From positions 1,612,001 through 1,676,000 of the forward strand of contig NZ_AP027728.1 of assembly GCF_030296555.1 (NCBI RefSeq): DNA of 64,000 bases. Reading direction: 5' to 3'. How positions within the stretch are numbered: the stretch's first letter is position 1; every line of letters starts with the position of its first letter. The notes under the pieces were generated by a model. That model did no database searches. It saw nothing but the letters and a program-made list of their open reading frames with translations, and was not told where the DNA came from. Source of the stretch: Microbacterium suwonense (lineage in GTDB: Bacteria > Actinomycetota > Actinomycetes > Actinomycetales > Microbacteriaceae). Positions 1-9,546 of the stretch are shown piece after piece. A program made the translations under genes and the position numbers.

Positions 1-100
1 AGTCCTCCACGAGGGTGTCGGCGATCCCCGAGATCGCCTGCTCGATGCCTGTGTCGATCAGCCATCTGCGCATGTTCGGAACATCGACGAAACGGACCAT
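1..100 (-). CDS. Ornithine cyclodeaminase-like protein, N-terminus only (partial)
   Basis: Only the first 33 codons lie in the window, reading leftward from an ATG whose complement is at 98-100. The peptide begins MVRFVDVPNMRRWLIDTG and continues through an 'IADTLVED' stretch. This resembles the start of ornithine cyclodeaminase/mu-crystallin family enzymes, which deaminate and cyclise L-ornithine to proline using NAD. The identification rests on a short N-terminus, so it is tentative. The gene is divergent from an Lrp/AsnC regulator, a common arrangement for amino acid catabolic genes, which supports the call indirectly. Confidence 0.55.
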   Translation of the reverse strand, partial: MVRFVDVPNMRRWLIDTGIEQAISGIADTLVED

Positions 101-222
101 CGCCCTACCCTTCACTCGGATACCTCAAATCTACGAACGACCAGCGATACTTTCAATCAACAACGTGAGTCATTTACGCCATTCACTGGTATTTCTGCTC
201 GCTAGTGCAGTACATTCTGTTC
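101..222. promoter_or_regulatory. Divergent promoter region between the ornithine cyclodeaminase-like and Lrp genes
   Basis: This gap of about 120 bases is clearly more AT-rich than its surroundings and separates two divergent starts. It should hold both promoters and, by analogy with other Lrp/AsnC pairs, the regulator's binding sites. I could not pick out a convincing -10/-35 pair or a clean palindrome. Confidence 0.35.
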
Positions 223-654
223 ATGATCTCGCTCGATGATCTCGATCGCCGACTGCTGTCGCTGCTGCGCGCGAACAGCCGCGAATCCGTGGTGAACCTC
301 GCCCGCCGCCTCGGCGTCACCCGCGCAACCGTCGACAGCCGACTCAAGCGACTCATCGACAGCGGGGTGATCGTGGGCTTCTCGGTGCGCGTGCGCGACC
401 CCGCCGCAGCATCCGTCGTCCGTGCGATCATGCTGATCGCGGTGGAGGGCCGCAACACGGCGGAGGTGATCCGCAGCCTGCGCGGAGTACCTCAGATCGC
501 GGCGCTGCACACCACCAACGGCCGCTGGGATCTCGTCGCCGAAGTCAGCTGCGACAGCCTGGCCTCCTTCGACGAGACGCTCAGCACGATCCGCGGAATC
601 GACGGCATCCGCGACAGCGAGACCAGCATCCTGCTCAGCTCCGCGAGCGTGTGA
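223..654 (+). CDS. Lrp/AsnC family transcriptional regulator
   Basis: A protein of 143 residues with the Lrp/AsnC plan: an N-terminal winged helix-turn-helix (MISLDDLDRRLLSLL, then LARRLGVTRATVDSRLKRL) and a C-terminal RAM/AsnC ligand-binding domain. Proteins of this family sense amino acids or related metabolites and usually control a neighbouring gene. Here the divergent ornithine cyclodeaminase-like gene is the obvious candidate target. The start at 223 aligns with family N-termini. An in-frame ATG at 205 would add six residues and cannot be excluded, since neither start has a clear ribosome binding site. The effector cannot be told from sequence. Confidence 0.88.
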   Translation: MISLDDLDRRLLSLLRANSRESVVNLARRLGVTRATVDSRLKRLIDSGVIVGFSVRVRDPAAASVVRAIMLIAVEGRNTAEVIRSLRGVPQIAALHTTNGRWDLVAEVSCDSLASFDETLSTIRGIDGIRDSETSILLSSASV

Positions 655-777
655 CCGGGCGGCCCGGCCGCTTTCACTGTAGTTTCAGAGGTCGGGTCAC
701 GGCGTTTCGACTCTTGCGGCTCCGCCGCCTTCGCTCAACGAACGGTTTGCGGCTCCGCAGGCTCCGCCGCTTTCAAG

Positions 778-831
778 GCCACTTCTTCCACGTCCGCGTC
801 GCTGGCGCTCCGCGTCAGTGGAAGAAGTGGC
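778..831. repeat. 14-bp perfect inverted repeat overlapping the purH stop codon
   Basis: The arms GCCACTTCTTCCAC (778-791) and its exact complement (818-831) are separated by 26 bases. The right arm contains the last codons of purH (RHFFH) and part of its stop codon. The left arm is therefore a copy of the gene's own 3' end in inverse orientation. It may act as the purH terminator, although no T-run follows. Confidence 0.6.
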
Positions 832-2422
832 GCTCGCCGGTGAAGAACATCGTCACGCCGGCCTTGCGGGCGGCGTCGATGACCTCGCCGTCGCGCACGG
901 AGCCGCCGGGCTGCACGATCGCCGAGACTCCGGCATCCAGCAGCACCTGCGGTCCGTCGGCGAACGGGAAGAACGCATCGGATGCCGCGACCGAGCCCGC
1001 TGCACGCGCCCCGGCGCGCTCCACGGCCAGGCGGCAGGAGTCCACCCGGTTGACCTGTCCCATGCCCACGCCGACGGTGGCGTTGTCCTTCGCGAGCACG
1101 ATCGCGTTCGACTTCACCGCGCGGCACGCCTTCCACGAGAAGATGAGGTTCTCCATCGCCGCGTCGTCCGGGCGCTCGCCCGAGACGAGCTCCCAGTTCT
1201 TCGCCACCGAGACGATGTCGTCCGGGAACCGGTCGGCATCCTGCAGCAGCAGTCCGCCCGACACGAGACGGATGTCCATCCGCTCCTGCTGCCAGTCCGA
1301 GGGCAGCTGCAGCAGCCGCAGGTTCTTCTTCGCCTTGAACACCTCGAGCGCCGCCGGCTCGAAATCGGGCGCGACGATCACCTCGGTGAAGATGTCCTTC
1401 AGGTTCTCGGCCATCTTCAGCGTCACGGTGCCGTTCGCTGCGATCACGCCACCGTACGCCGAGACGGGGTCGCACTCGTGCGCGCGCAGGTGCGCGCTGG
1501 CGATCGGGTCGAGGGCGTTCGGCGCGGTCGTCGCGATACCGCAGGGGTTCGCGTGCTTGATGATCGCGACCGAGGGCAGCACCATGTCGTAGGCGGCGCG
1601 CAGTGCGGCATCCGCATCGACGTAGTTGTTGTACGACATCTCCTTGCCCTGCAGCTGGGTGGCCTGGGCGATGCCGTGCCCGCCGGTGCGGGTGTAGATC
1701 GCACCGCGCTGATGCGAGTTCTCTCCGTAGCGCAGCGTCGCCAGGCGCTCGGCCTTGATGGTCAGATGCGCGGGCAGATCCACGCCGTCGCTGAGAGTGC
1801 TCTCGGCGAACCACTGCGCCACCGCCGTGTCGTAGGTGGCGGTGTGCGAGAAGGCGCGGGCGGCGAGCTCCCGGCGCTGGGTGAGGTCGGTGCCGCCGGC
1901 CTTCACCGAGGCGATGATCGCCGGATACGCCTCCGGCGAGACGACGATCGCCACGTTGGCGTAGTTCTTCGCCGCAGCACGCACCATCGAGGGCCCGCCG
2001 ATGTCGATCTGCTCGACGATCTCATCGGGCTCCGCGCCGGACTCGACGGTCTCGACGAACGGATACAGGTTCGCCACCACCAGCTCGAACGGCGCGATGC
2101 CCAGCTCGGCGAGCTGACGCTCGTGATCCTCCAGGCGCAGATCGGCGAGCAGTCCGCCGTGGATCTTCGGATGCAGGGTCTTCACCCGCCCATCCAGCAT
2201 CTCGTCCACACCGGTCACCGAGGCGACGTCGGTGACCGGATATCCGGCGTCGCGCACGGTCTGCGCGGTCGAGCCCGTGGAGACGATCTCGACGCCCGCC
2301 TCGGTGAGCGCCTCGGCGAGCTCGACCAGACCGGTCTTGTCGCTCACCGACACCAGTGCACGCCGGATCGGCACCAGATCGCGGTGACGGTACAGCGAGG
2401 AATCGAGGCGAGGGCCGGCCAT
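815..2422 (-). CDS. purH: Bifunctional AICAR formyltransferase/IMP cyclohydrolase PurH
   Basis: Catalyses the last two steps of de novo purine synthesis: formylation of AICAR with 10-formyl-THF, then ring closure to IMP. The 535-residue protein has the N-terminal MGS-like cyclohydrolase domain (about residues 18-150, including the [13 protein letters not shown] stretch) followed by the transformylase domain. RYGENSHQ is at 231-238 and the catalytic Lys289-His290 pair sits in IIKHANPCG. The length is normal for the family. It lies 42 bases downstream of purN on the same strand and is probably co-transcribed with it. The order perM-purN-purH matches Rv0955-Rv0957 of M. tuberculosis. The stop codon lies in one arm of a perfect inverted repeat. 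Confidence 0.98.
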   Translation of the reverse strand: MAGPRLDSSLYRHRDLVPIRRALVSVSDKTGLVELAEALTEAGVEIVSTGSTAQTVRDAGYPVTDVASVTGVDEMLDGRVKTLHPKIHGGLLADLRLEDHERQLAELGIAPFELVVANLYPFVETVESGAEPDEIVEQIDIGGPSMVRAAAKNYANVAIVVSPEAYPAIIASVKAGGTDLTQRRELAARAFSHTATYDTAVAQWFAESTLSDGVDLPAHLTIKAERLATLRYGENSHQRGAIYTRTGGHGIAQATQLQGKEMSYNNYVDADAALRAAYDMVLPSVAIIKHANPCGIATTAPNALDPIASAHLRAHECDPVSAYGGVIAANGTVTLKMAENLKDIFTEVIVAPDFEPAALEVFKAKKNLRLLQLPSDWQQERMDIRLVSGGLLLQDADRFPDDIVSVAKNWELVSGERPDDAAMENLIFSWKACRAVKSNAIVLAKDNATVGVGMGQVNRVDSCRLAVERAGARAAGSVAASDAFFPFADGPQVLLDAGVSAIVQPGGSVRDGEVIDAARKAGVTMFFTGERHFFH

Positions 2423-2464
2423 GATGATGCTCCTTCGTACGTGGGTGGTTCGGGTCGGTGAGAG

Positions 2465-3040
2465 TCAGAGGACGAGCTCGCCGGTGGCGATGCGCTGCAC
2501 GACGTCGATGAGCAGCCGCCGCTCGACGGGCTTGATGCGCTCGTGCAGTGAGGACTCGGTGTCGTCGGGGCGCACGGCGATGCGCTCCTGGGCGAGGATA
2601 GGGCCGCTGTCGACGCCGTCATCGACGACGATCACACTGGCGCCGGTCTGCTCCGCACCCGCGGCAAGGGCGTCGCGCACCCCGTGTGCTCCGGGGAACT
2701 CGGGCAGATAGGCGGGGTGGGTGTTCACGATCCGTGGCGCGTAGCGGGCCACGACCGCGGCGGGCAGCAGACGCATCAGTCCGCTGAGCACGATCAGGTC
2801 GGGCTGCCAGGCGTCCAGCTGCGCGGCGAGCTCTTCACCCCACGCCTCACGGGTCGGGTAGGCGGCGTACGGCACGGTGAAGGTCGGGATGCCGAAATCC
2901 TCGGCGTGTGCGAGCCCGTCGGCGTCGCGATCCGCGCCGACGGCCAGCACGCGAGCCGGGAAATCGGGGTGGCTCGTCGCCTCGAGCAGGGCTCGGAGGT
3001 TCGAGCCGGCACCGGAGATGAGAACGACGAGCGTCAGCAC
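2465..3040 (-). CDS. purN: Phosphoribosylglycinamide formyltransferase PurN
   Basis: Transfers a formyl group from 10-formyl-THF to GAR in purine synthesis. The 191-residue protein begins at a GTG with [21 protein letters not shown], the phosphate-binding N-terminus of the family. The catalytic triad is present at the positions it has in the E. coli enzyme: Asn106 and His108 in [14 protein letters not shown], and Asp144 in [10 protein letters not shown]. The start lies only four bases after the perM stop codon, with no strong ribosome binding site, so translation may be coupled to perM. purH follows on the same strand. Confidence 0.97.
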   Translation of the reverse strand: MLTLVVLISGAGSNLRALLEATSHPDFPARVLAVGADRDADGLAHAEDFGIPTFTVPYAAYPTREAWGEELAAQLDAWQPDLIVLSGLMRLLPAAVVARYAPRIVNTHPAYLPEFPGAHGVRDALAAGAEQTGASVIVVDDGVDSGPILAQERIAVRPDDTESSLHERIKPVERRLLIDVVQRIATGELVL

Positions 3041-3044
3041 CCGG

Positions 3045-4306
3045 TTAGTCTACCGGGGCTGCGGTGGCCTGCTCACGCCAGAAGTCGGTGCGCTCCTCGG
3101 CGAGCTCGTCGCGGTGGCGTGGCGTGAGAAGCAGGATGCCGCAGCCGATGAGCACCTCGATGCCGACGGCCAGGGCGAAGGGGCCGACCGCAGGACCGGC
3201 ATCCGCGAGCCGGCCCGGGCCGATGGATCCGGATGCCAGCACTGCGGCGAGCGCGGCGACGCCCGCGGAGACGACGGAGATGCCCGCCGTGATCGCCGCC
3301 CGGGGCCACAGCCCGGTACCGGTGCGCCCCCACACCAGCCGCGAGCGGACCATCCAGCCGGCCAGGGCGCCGCAGGCGATCGGCACGAGCACCGCCACCA
3401 GCATCCACATCGATGAGTTCTCCGGCACCAGCCCGAGCACCGGAATGCCGGGAACCACGCCGAGCTCGGTTCCCGCCGGCGACACCGCGGTCCCCGTGCC
3501 GAGCGCGAAGCCGGGGCCCGCGAGCCAGCTCGCCGACCACACCACCAGCGTCGGCAGATACATCAGGTGCGCGAGCGTGAGCATGCTCGCGCCCAGCACA
3601 TCCACGCGGGCGGCCTCGAACAGCGCGATCACCTCTCCCCCGCGAAGCATCGTCATGACCGCCACACCGACTGCGGCCGCACCGGTCAGCGCGACGGTGA
3701 CGACCGCCGCGCCGCGCAGCGACTCAGCCGGTACCGGCGCCCAGTCCCCCAGCCATCCACGATGTCGTGCACCCGGTCAATGATTCCGTCGTCGCCCTCC
3801 GACCAGGCACGCGTCACGGCTCCGGCCAGCAGACCCGCGAAGTAGACGGATGCCGGGATCAGGACCGCCGCCCACAGCGGGGCAGTGAGCACCTGAGCCT
3901 GCGCGGTGACGCCGATCAGCGCGCTGAGCAGCGCGAAGACGACGGCGCCGGAGAGCACCCCGCTCAGCCAGGCGCCCGCGGCAGCGGCGCGACGACCGGA
4001 GCGGGCGGCGAAGATCAGGGTGAACAGCAGGAGGGCTAGCGGCGGCACCGAGATCGCGAACGTCGCCGCCTCCTTCGCGATGCCGAGGCTCGACAGCACG
4101 GCATCCGGCAGCGTCACCTCGAGCGGCACCCCGTGACCGAACTGCCACAGCGTGCCGCTGACCGGCCACAGCGACCCCCAGTCGGCGTGCACCCCGAACG
4201 CCAGCACCCACAGCAGCGTGAACGGCGCGAGCACTGCGACCACGCCCACGGCGGCCGCGATGAGGGCGTCGAGGGCGGCGAGAAGCACGACGATGACACG
4301 TTGCAT
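3045..4306 (-). CDS. perM: PerM-like polytopic membrane protein (DUF6350), apparent frameshift
   Basis: A hydrophobic protein of about 420 residues with many predicted membrane segments, split here into two frames. The N-terminal part (from ATG at 4306) ends wrongly after VHDIVDGWG, and the continuation ([16 protein letters not shown], then [22 protein letters not shown]) is one frame away. Adding one base to the five-base C run at 3746-3750 (G on the coding strand) restores ...[13 protein letters not shown]. The position next to purN is that of Rv0955/PerM, which is implicated in cell division and persistence in M. tuberculosis. The molecular activity is unknown. Short spacing to purN suggests a perM-purN-purH operon. 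It is divergent from the purine permease. Confidence 0.85.
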
Positions 4307-4385
4307 GACCCATCGAGCCTACGGCTCAGATCCGACAGTGTCGGTCGGGGCACGCGACACGATAGATTCTCCTGCGGAGGTCCCG

Positions 4386-5837
4386 ATGACAACTGCCCCT
4401 GTGCACCCCGATTCCGCAACCGACGGCCCGCCGCGCAACGCGCTCGACCGATTCTTCGAGATCACGAAGCGAGGATCGAGCTTCGGCGCCGAGATCCGCG
4501 GTGGAGTGGTCACGTTCGTGACGATGGCGTACATCGTCATCCTGAACCCGATCATCCTCTCGTCCACGACCGACATCTCGGGCAACGCGCTCGACTTCCT
4601 GCAGCTGAGCGCCGTCACCGGTCTCACTGCCGCGGTGATGACGATCCTGTTCGGCCTCATCGCCAGGCTGCCGTTCGGCTTCGCGGCGGGGCTGGGCATC
4701 AACGCCTTCCTGGCGTTCTCGGTGGTCGGAGAGGTCACCTGGCCCGAGGCGATGGGTCTGGTCGTCATCAACGGCCTCATCATCGTGGTGCTCAGCGCCA
4801 CCGGGCTGCGCCGGATGATCTTCGACGCGGTGCCGATGCAGCTGAAGATCGCGATCACGGTGGGCATCGGCCTGTTCATCGCCTTCATCGGCTTCGTGAA
4901 CGCCGGTTTCGTCACCGCCGCCTCCTCGCCGCCCGTGACACTGGGCATCGGCGGCTCGGTCAGTACCGTGCCGACCCTGATCTTCGTCATCACCCTGCTG
5001 CTGACCGGCGTGCTCGTCGCCCGCAAGGTGAAGGGCGGCATCCTGATCGGCCTGGTCTCGGGCACCGTGCTGGCGGTGATCGTCGAGGCGATCTGGCACA
5101 TCGGCGCGAAGAGCGACGACAACCTCGGCGGCTGGGGTCTGTCGGTTCCGGCGCTGCCCGAGCAGCTGGTGAGCCTGCCCGATCTGTCGCTGGTCGGCCA
5201 GGTGGACCTGTTCGGCTCGTTCGGCCGGATCGGCGCGCTGGCCGCGCTGATGCTGGTGTTCACCCTGGTGTTCACGAACTTCTTCGACGCCATGGGCACC
5301 ATGACCGGGCTCGCGAAGGAGGCCGGTCTCGCCGACGAGAAGGGCAACTTCCCGCGGCTGAAGTCCTCGCTGATCATCGAGGGCGTCGGCGCCGTCGTGG
5401 GCGGTGCGACCTCGGGGTCGTCGAACACGGTGTTCATCGAGTCGGGAGCGGGCATCGGCGAAGGGGCGCGCACAGGGTTCGCGAACCTGGTGACCGGTGG
5501 GCTGTTCCTGATCGCGATGTTCTTCACCCCGCTGGTGTCGATCGTGCCGACCGAGGTGGCCGCAGCCGCCCTGGTGATCGTGGGTGCGCTGATGATGAGC
5601 CAGATCCGCTTCATCGATCTGACCGACTTCTCGGCTCTGTTCGGAGTGTTCCTCACGGTCGCCGTGATGCCGATGACCTACTCGATCGCCAACGGCATCG
5701 GGGCGGGCTTCATCGGCTGGGTCGCGGCCCGTGCGTTCGCGGGCAAGGCCCGGGAGATCAGCCCGCTGCTGTGGATCGTCACGGCCGGGTTCGTGATCTT
5801 CTTCGCCCGGGGTCCGATCGAGGTGCTGCTGGCCTGA
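4386..5837 (+). CDS. NCS2 family nucleobase permease (AzgA-like)
   Basis: A proton-coupled importer of purine bases. The 483-residue protein begins at an ATG preceded by GGAGG (4376-4380) with five-base spacing. Family features include GGVVTFVTMAYIVILNP near the N-terminus, GLGINAFLAF, FTNFFDAMGTMTGL, and the conserved EGVGAVVGGATSGSSNTVFIESGAGIG-type segment in transmembrane region 8-10. These match the adenine/guanine/hypoxanthine branch (AzgA/PbuG) better than the uracil/xanthine branch. The exact base carried is inferred. It stands next to purine biosynthesis genes but faces away from them. The frame is open far upstream, but only 4386 has a good ribosome binding site. Confidence 0.92.
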   Translation: MTTAPVHPDSATDGPPRNALDRFFEITKRGSSFGAEIRGGVVTFVTMAYIVILNPIILSSTTDISGNALDFLQLSAVTGLTAAVMTILFGLIARLPFGFAAGLGINAFLAFSVVGEVTWPEAMGLVVINGLIIVVLSATGLRRMIFDAVPMQLKIAITVGIGLFIAFIGFVNAGFVTAASSPPVTLGIGGSVSTVPTLIFVITLLLTGVLVARKVKGGILIGLVSGTVLAVIVEAIWHIGAKSDDNLGGWGLSVPALPEQLVSLPDLSLVGQVDLFGSFGRIGALAALMLVFTLVFTNFFDAMGTMTGLAKEAGLADEKGNFPRLKSSLIIEGVGAVVGGATSGSSNTVFIESGAGIGEGARTGFANLVTGGLFLIAMFFTPLVSIVPTEVAAAALVIVGALMMSQIRFIDLTDFSALFGVFLTVAVMPMTYSIANGIGAGFIGWVAARAFAGKAREISPLLWIVTAGFVIFFARGPIEVLLA

Positions 5838-5849
5838 CATCCATCGAGC

Positions 5850-5944
5850 CTGCCGACACCCGTTGCCACGGATGTCGGCAGATTCTACGGATGTCGGCGC
5901 AGATCACCGCATTTCTCACGCAAACCGTATTCTGAGCCGACATC
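5850..5944. repeat. Two nested or adjacent hairpins sharing the word GATGTCGGC
   Basis: Beginning twelve bases after the permease stop codon is a 9-bp perfect stem (CTGCCGACA at 5850-5858 with TGTCGGCAG at 5873-5881). Next comes a 14-bp stem with one mismatch (5890-5903 with 5931-5944). The word GATGTCGGC or its complement occurs in all four arms. The first hairpin could end transcription of the permease gene, but no T-run follows. Confidence 0.55.
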
Positions 5945-5976
5945 TGTGGCGAGGACACCAGAAGCCCAGACAGGAC

Positions 5977-6006
5977 GAAGGCCCCGGGGTGGAGCCCGGG
6001 GCCTTC
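5977..6006 (-). terminator. Rho-independent-type terminator of sucCD
   Basis: A perfect 12-bp GC-rich stem (GAAGGCCCCGGG and its complement) with a six-base loop lies 22 bases past the sucD stop codon. No strong T-run is visible, which is usual in high-GC actinobacteria. The symmetry would also allow it to stop transcription from the permease side. Confidence 0.8.
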
Positions 6007-6028
6007 GTCGTTCAGCTTAGCCGATCGG

Positions 6029-6931
<903 letters not shown>

Positions 6932-6950
6932 TTCTCTGATTCCTTCAGTC

Positions 6951-8117
6951 TCAGGCGTTCGCCAGCTCGGCGGCCTTGTCGGCGCCTTCGTCCATTCCGG
7001 CGGCGAGGGTCACCAGCGGGTGGTTCGCCTCGGCGAGAATGGCCCGGCCCTGCTCCACCTGGTTGCCGTCCAGGCGCACGACCAGCGGCTTGGTAGCGGC
7101 ATCGCCGAGGATCTCGAGGGCCTTCACGATGCCCTCCGCCACGGCCACGCACGAAGTGATACCGCCGAAGACGTTCACGAACACGCTCTTGACCTGCTCG
7201 TCGCCGAGGATGACGTCCAGTCCGTTCGCCATGACCTGCGCATTGGCGCCGCCGCCGATGTCGAGGAAGTTCGCCGGCTTGACGCCGCCGTGGTTCTCGC
7301 CCGCGTAGGCGACCACGTCGAGCGTGGACATGACCAGGCCCGCGCCGTTGCCGATGATGCCGACCTGACCGTCGAGCTTGACGTAGTTCAGACCGGATGC
7401 CTTGGCCTTCGCCTCCAGCGGGTCGGCGGCGGACTTGTCCTCGAGCTTCTCGTGCTCGGGGTGGCGCACCTCGGAGCCGTTCTCGTCCAGCGAGACCTTG
7501 CCGTCGAGTGCGATGATGTCGCCCTCTTCGGTGCGCACCAGCGGGTTCACCTCGACGAGCGTGGCGTCCTCGCCCTTGTAGACGTCGTAGAGCTTGACGA
7601 ACACGTCGGCGACCTTCGAGACGAGCTCGTCGGGGAAGTTCGCGGCCTTAGCGATCTCGATCGCCTTGGTCTTGTTGATGCCGACCAGCGGGTCGACCTC
7701 GACGCGGGCAAGAGCCTCGGGCTTCTCGACGGCGAGCTGCTCGATCTCCATGCCGCCCTCGACGCTGCACAGCGACAGGTAGGAGCGGTTGGCGCGATCC
7801 AGCAGCACCGAGAAGTAGAACTCCTCGGCGATGCGAGCGCCGGCGGCGACCATGACGCGCTTGACGACGTGGCCCTTGATGTCCAGGCCCAGGATGGCCT
7901 TGGCTGCCTCGTAGGCCTCGTCGGGGTTCTTGGCGACCTTGACGCCGCCTGCCTTGCCGCGGCCACCGGTCTTCACCTGAGCCTTGACGACGACGACACC
8001 GCCGAGCTTCTCGGCCGCTGCCTTCACCTCCTCGGGGGTGTCGGCGACGATGCCGGCGAGAACCGGCACTCCGTAGGATTCGAATAGGTCTCGTGCCTGG
8101 TACTCGTAGAGATCCAC
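6951..8117 (-). CDS. sucC: Succinate-CoA ligase (ADP-forming), beta subunit
   Basis: The ATP-grasp subunit that pairs with SucD. I chose the GTG whose complement is at 8115-8117. It gives [19 protein letters not shown], the conserved family N-terminus, and is preceded by GAAGGA at good spacing. The reading frame is open further upstream, but that stretch has no family match. The 388-residue protein has the ATP-grasp region ([19 protein letters not shown]), VEVNPLV, and the C-terminal CoA-ligase domain ([35 protein letters not shown]). It is divergent from a TetR regulator. Confidence 0.98.
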   Translation of the reverse strand: MDLYEYQARDLFESYGVPVLAGIVADTPEEVKAAAEKLGGVVVVKAQVKTGGRGKAGGVKVAKNPDEAYEAAKAILGLDIKGHVVKRVMVAAGARIAEEFYFSVLLDRANRSYLSLCSVEGGMEIEQLAVEKPEALARVEVDPLVGINKTKAIEIAKAANFPDELVSKVADVFVKLYDVYKGEDATLVEVNPLVRTEEGDIIALDGKVSLDENGSEVRHPEHEKLEDKSAADPLEAKAKASGLNYVKLDGQVGIIGNGAGLVMSTLDVVAYAGENHGGVKPANFLDIGGGANAQVMANGLDVILGDEQVKSVFVNVFGGITSCVAVAEGIVKALEILGDAATKPLVVRLDGNQVEQGRAILAEANHPLVTLAAGMDEGADKAAELANA

Positions 8118-8246
8118 GTGCAGTCCTTCGCTGGTTGCGGCGGGTGGGACGCGACAGTTCTGTCGGGTTGTCGATGATTCGACCCGATCAGCAAGCCTAC
8201 TACCGCTGGCGACATCCCCCGAACGGCCGAGACTAGGCTTCACCCT

Positions 8247-8909
8247 ATGCAGCATCCGTCTCCGTCCCACACCGGTGTGGTCGCCGCCGCGCTCGAACTG
8301 TTCGCCACCCAGGGTTTCGAGGCCACGTCGGTCGAGCAGATCGCCAAGGCAGCCGGCGTCTCGCGCTCCACCTTCTTCCGACAGTTCGGCGGCAAGGAGG
8401 ACGTGGTCTTCACCGATCACGAGCAGATGCTCGCCGATCTGCGCGCGTTCTTCGAGCAGCCGCACGACGATCCGTGGGAGGCCGTCTGCGCGGCATCCGA
8501 GCGCGTCTTCGACTACTTCGTGCGCGACCCCGAGCTCGCCCGCCGCCGGTACGAGATCGTCCGTCAGGTGCCGGTGCTGCGCAATCGCGAGATCGTGACC
8601 GTGTTCCGCTACGAGCGGCTGTTCGACGAGTACCTGCGCGATGCGCTCCCTGGCATCTCGCCGATCGACGCGGTCGGTTTCTCAGCGCTGGTGACCGCCG
8701 TGCACAACCACGTGCTGCGGCAGCTGCTGCGCGGCAAACGCGTGCCGGTCACCACGCTGCGCGCCGCCCTCGACGACGTGCGCCGTCGCTACGGCGTGCT
8801 GCCGGGCGGAACGGATGCCGCATCCGACGACGTCGTGGTGGCGGTGTTCCCCCGGTCGATGCCGATCGCCGAGATCTCCCGCCGCGTGCAGGCCGAGCTG
8901 TCTGACTGA
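8247..8909 (+). CDS. TetR family transcriptional regulator
   Basis: A 220-residue protein with an N-terminal TetR helix-turn-helix: [44 protein letters not shown], roughly residues 10-55. A helical ligand-binding domain follows. The ligand is not predictable. Its 5' end faces sucC across a 129-base shared upstream region, so it could regulate sucCD or itself, but no operator palindrome was evident to me. It converges on the unknown gene at 8931-9443. Confidence 0.9.
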   Translation: MQHPSPSHTGVVAAALELFATQGFEATSVEQIAKAAGVSRSTFFRQFGGKEDVVFTDHEQMLADLRAFFEQPHDDPWEAVCAASERVFDYFVRDPELARRRYEIVRQVPVLRNREIVTVFRYERLFDEYLRDALPGISPIDAVGFSALVTAVHNHVLRQLLRGKRVPVTTLRAALDDVRRRYGVLPGGTDAASDDVVVAVFPRSMPIAEISRRVQAELSD

Positions 8910-8930
8910 CTCAGGCCATGACGAGATGGC

Positions 8931-9443
8931 TCAGTCGTCGCATCCGCACTTGCCGGCGGCGTTGCGCACCATGAAGCACACCTCGCACACGCCGTAGTCG
9001 CGTTCCTCACGCCGGGTGGCGGCCCTGGGGGCGCGCGCAGCGGATGCCGTCTTCGCGGTGCTGCGCGTGCCGGCGGCGCGGGTTCCGGCCGACCGCCGGC
9101 CCGCGGTCGTGGCCGAGGGCAGCGCGCTGGGCTGGGTGACGTAGAAGTAGGGCGCGCGTCCCTCGCTGGCCTGCAGCGGCAGCGCACGACCGCCGACGAG
9201 CACCTGCTCGTCTTCGGTGAAGCCGTTGATGTAGGTGCGGCCGATGTGCAGCGCGGCGCCCTCGCGCCGGAGCGCCTCGATGTAGCGGCCGCGGTCGATG
9301 AAGGTGATCACGCCGACGGCGTTCGAGACGGCTTCGACGAAGGCGTGGTTCTCTTCGGGGATGCGGTGTGCGCGGAGCGCGTCGGCGAGGGATCGGTAGG
9401 GGCGGGAGGTTCCGGTGGGGGTCGGCCCCTGTGTCTCGTTCAT
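8931..9443 (-). CDS. Uncharacterised protein with a C-terminal Cys-rich (zinc-ribbon-like) tail
   Basis: A 170-residue protein that I do not recognise. The N-terminal half (SLADALRAHRIPEENHAFVEAVSNAVGVITFIDRGRYIEAL and what follows) looks like a compact folded domain. The middle is an Ala/Thr/Arg-rich linker of low complexity. The last residues carry CEVCFMVRNAAGKCGCDD, four cysteines in a C-x2-C-x9-C-x-C pattern that could bind one zinc. The ATG whose complement is at 9441-9443 is preferred because the upstream in-frame extension is Arg-rich and unlike protein. Conservation in related genomes would decide whether it is a DNA- or protein-binding adaptor. Confidence 0.7.
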   Translation of the reverse strand: MNETQGPTPTGTSRPYRSLADALRAHRIPEENHAFVEAVSNAVGVITFIDRGRYIEALRREGAALHIGRTYINGFTEDEQVLVGGRALPLQASEGRAPYFYVTQPSALPSATTAGRRSAGTRAAGTRSTAKTASAARAPRAATRREERDYGVCEVCFMVRNAAGKCGCDD

Positions 9444-9546
9444 CACCTCGATTCTCTCACTCGCGCAGGCCCGCCGGTGGCCGACCTCTGCCCGTGGCAT
9501 GACCTCTCCCGCCGGCGTGACCTCTTCCTCGTGACACACTGGGGGC

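Noticed and set aside
818-2461. A 547-residue open frame antisense to purH
   Set aside because: It mirrors purH codons, with no recognisable protein features. purH is certain.
3700-3790. Programmed ribosomal frameshift in perM
   Set aside because: No slippery heptamer with a downstream structure. The same one-base deficit occurs in many unrelated genes here, so consensus error is simpler.
4326-5840. A 504-residue open frame antisense to the purine permease
   Set aside because: Composition is Arg/Asp/His/Gln-rich as expected from the complement of a high-GC gene. It has no domain or start signal, and the sense strand encodes an intact NCS2 permease.
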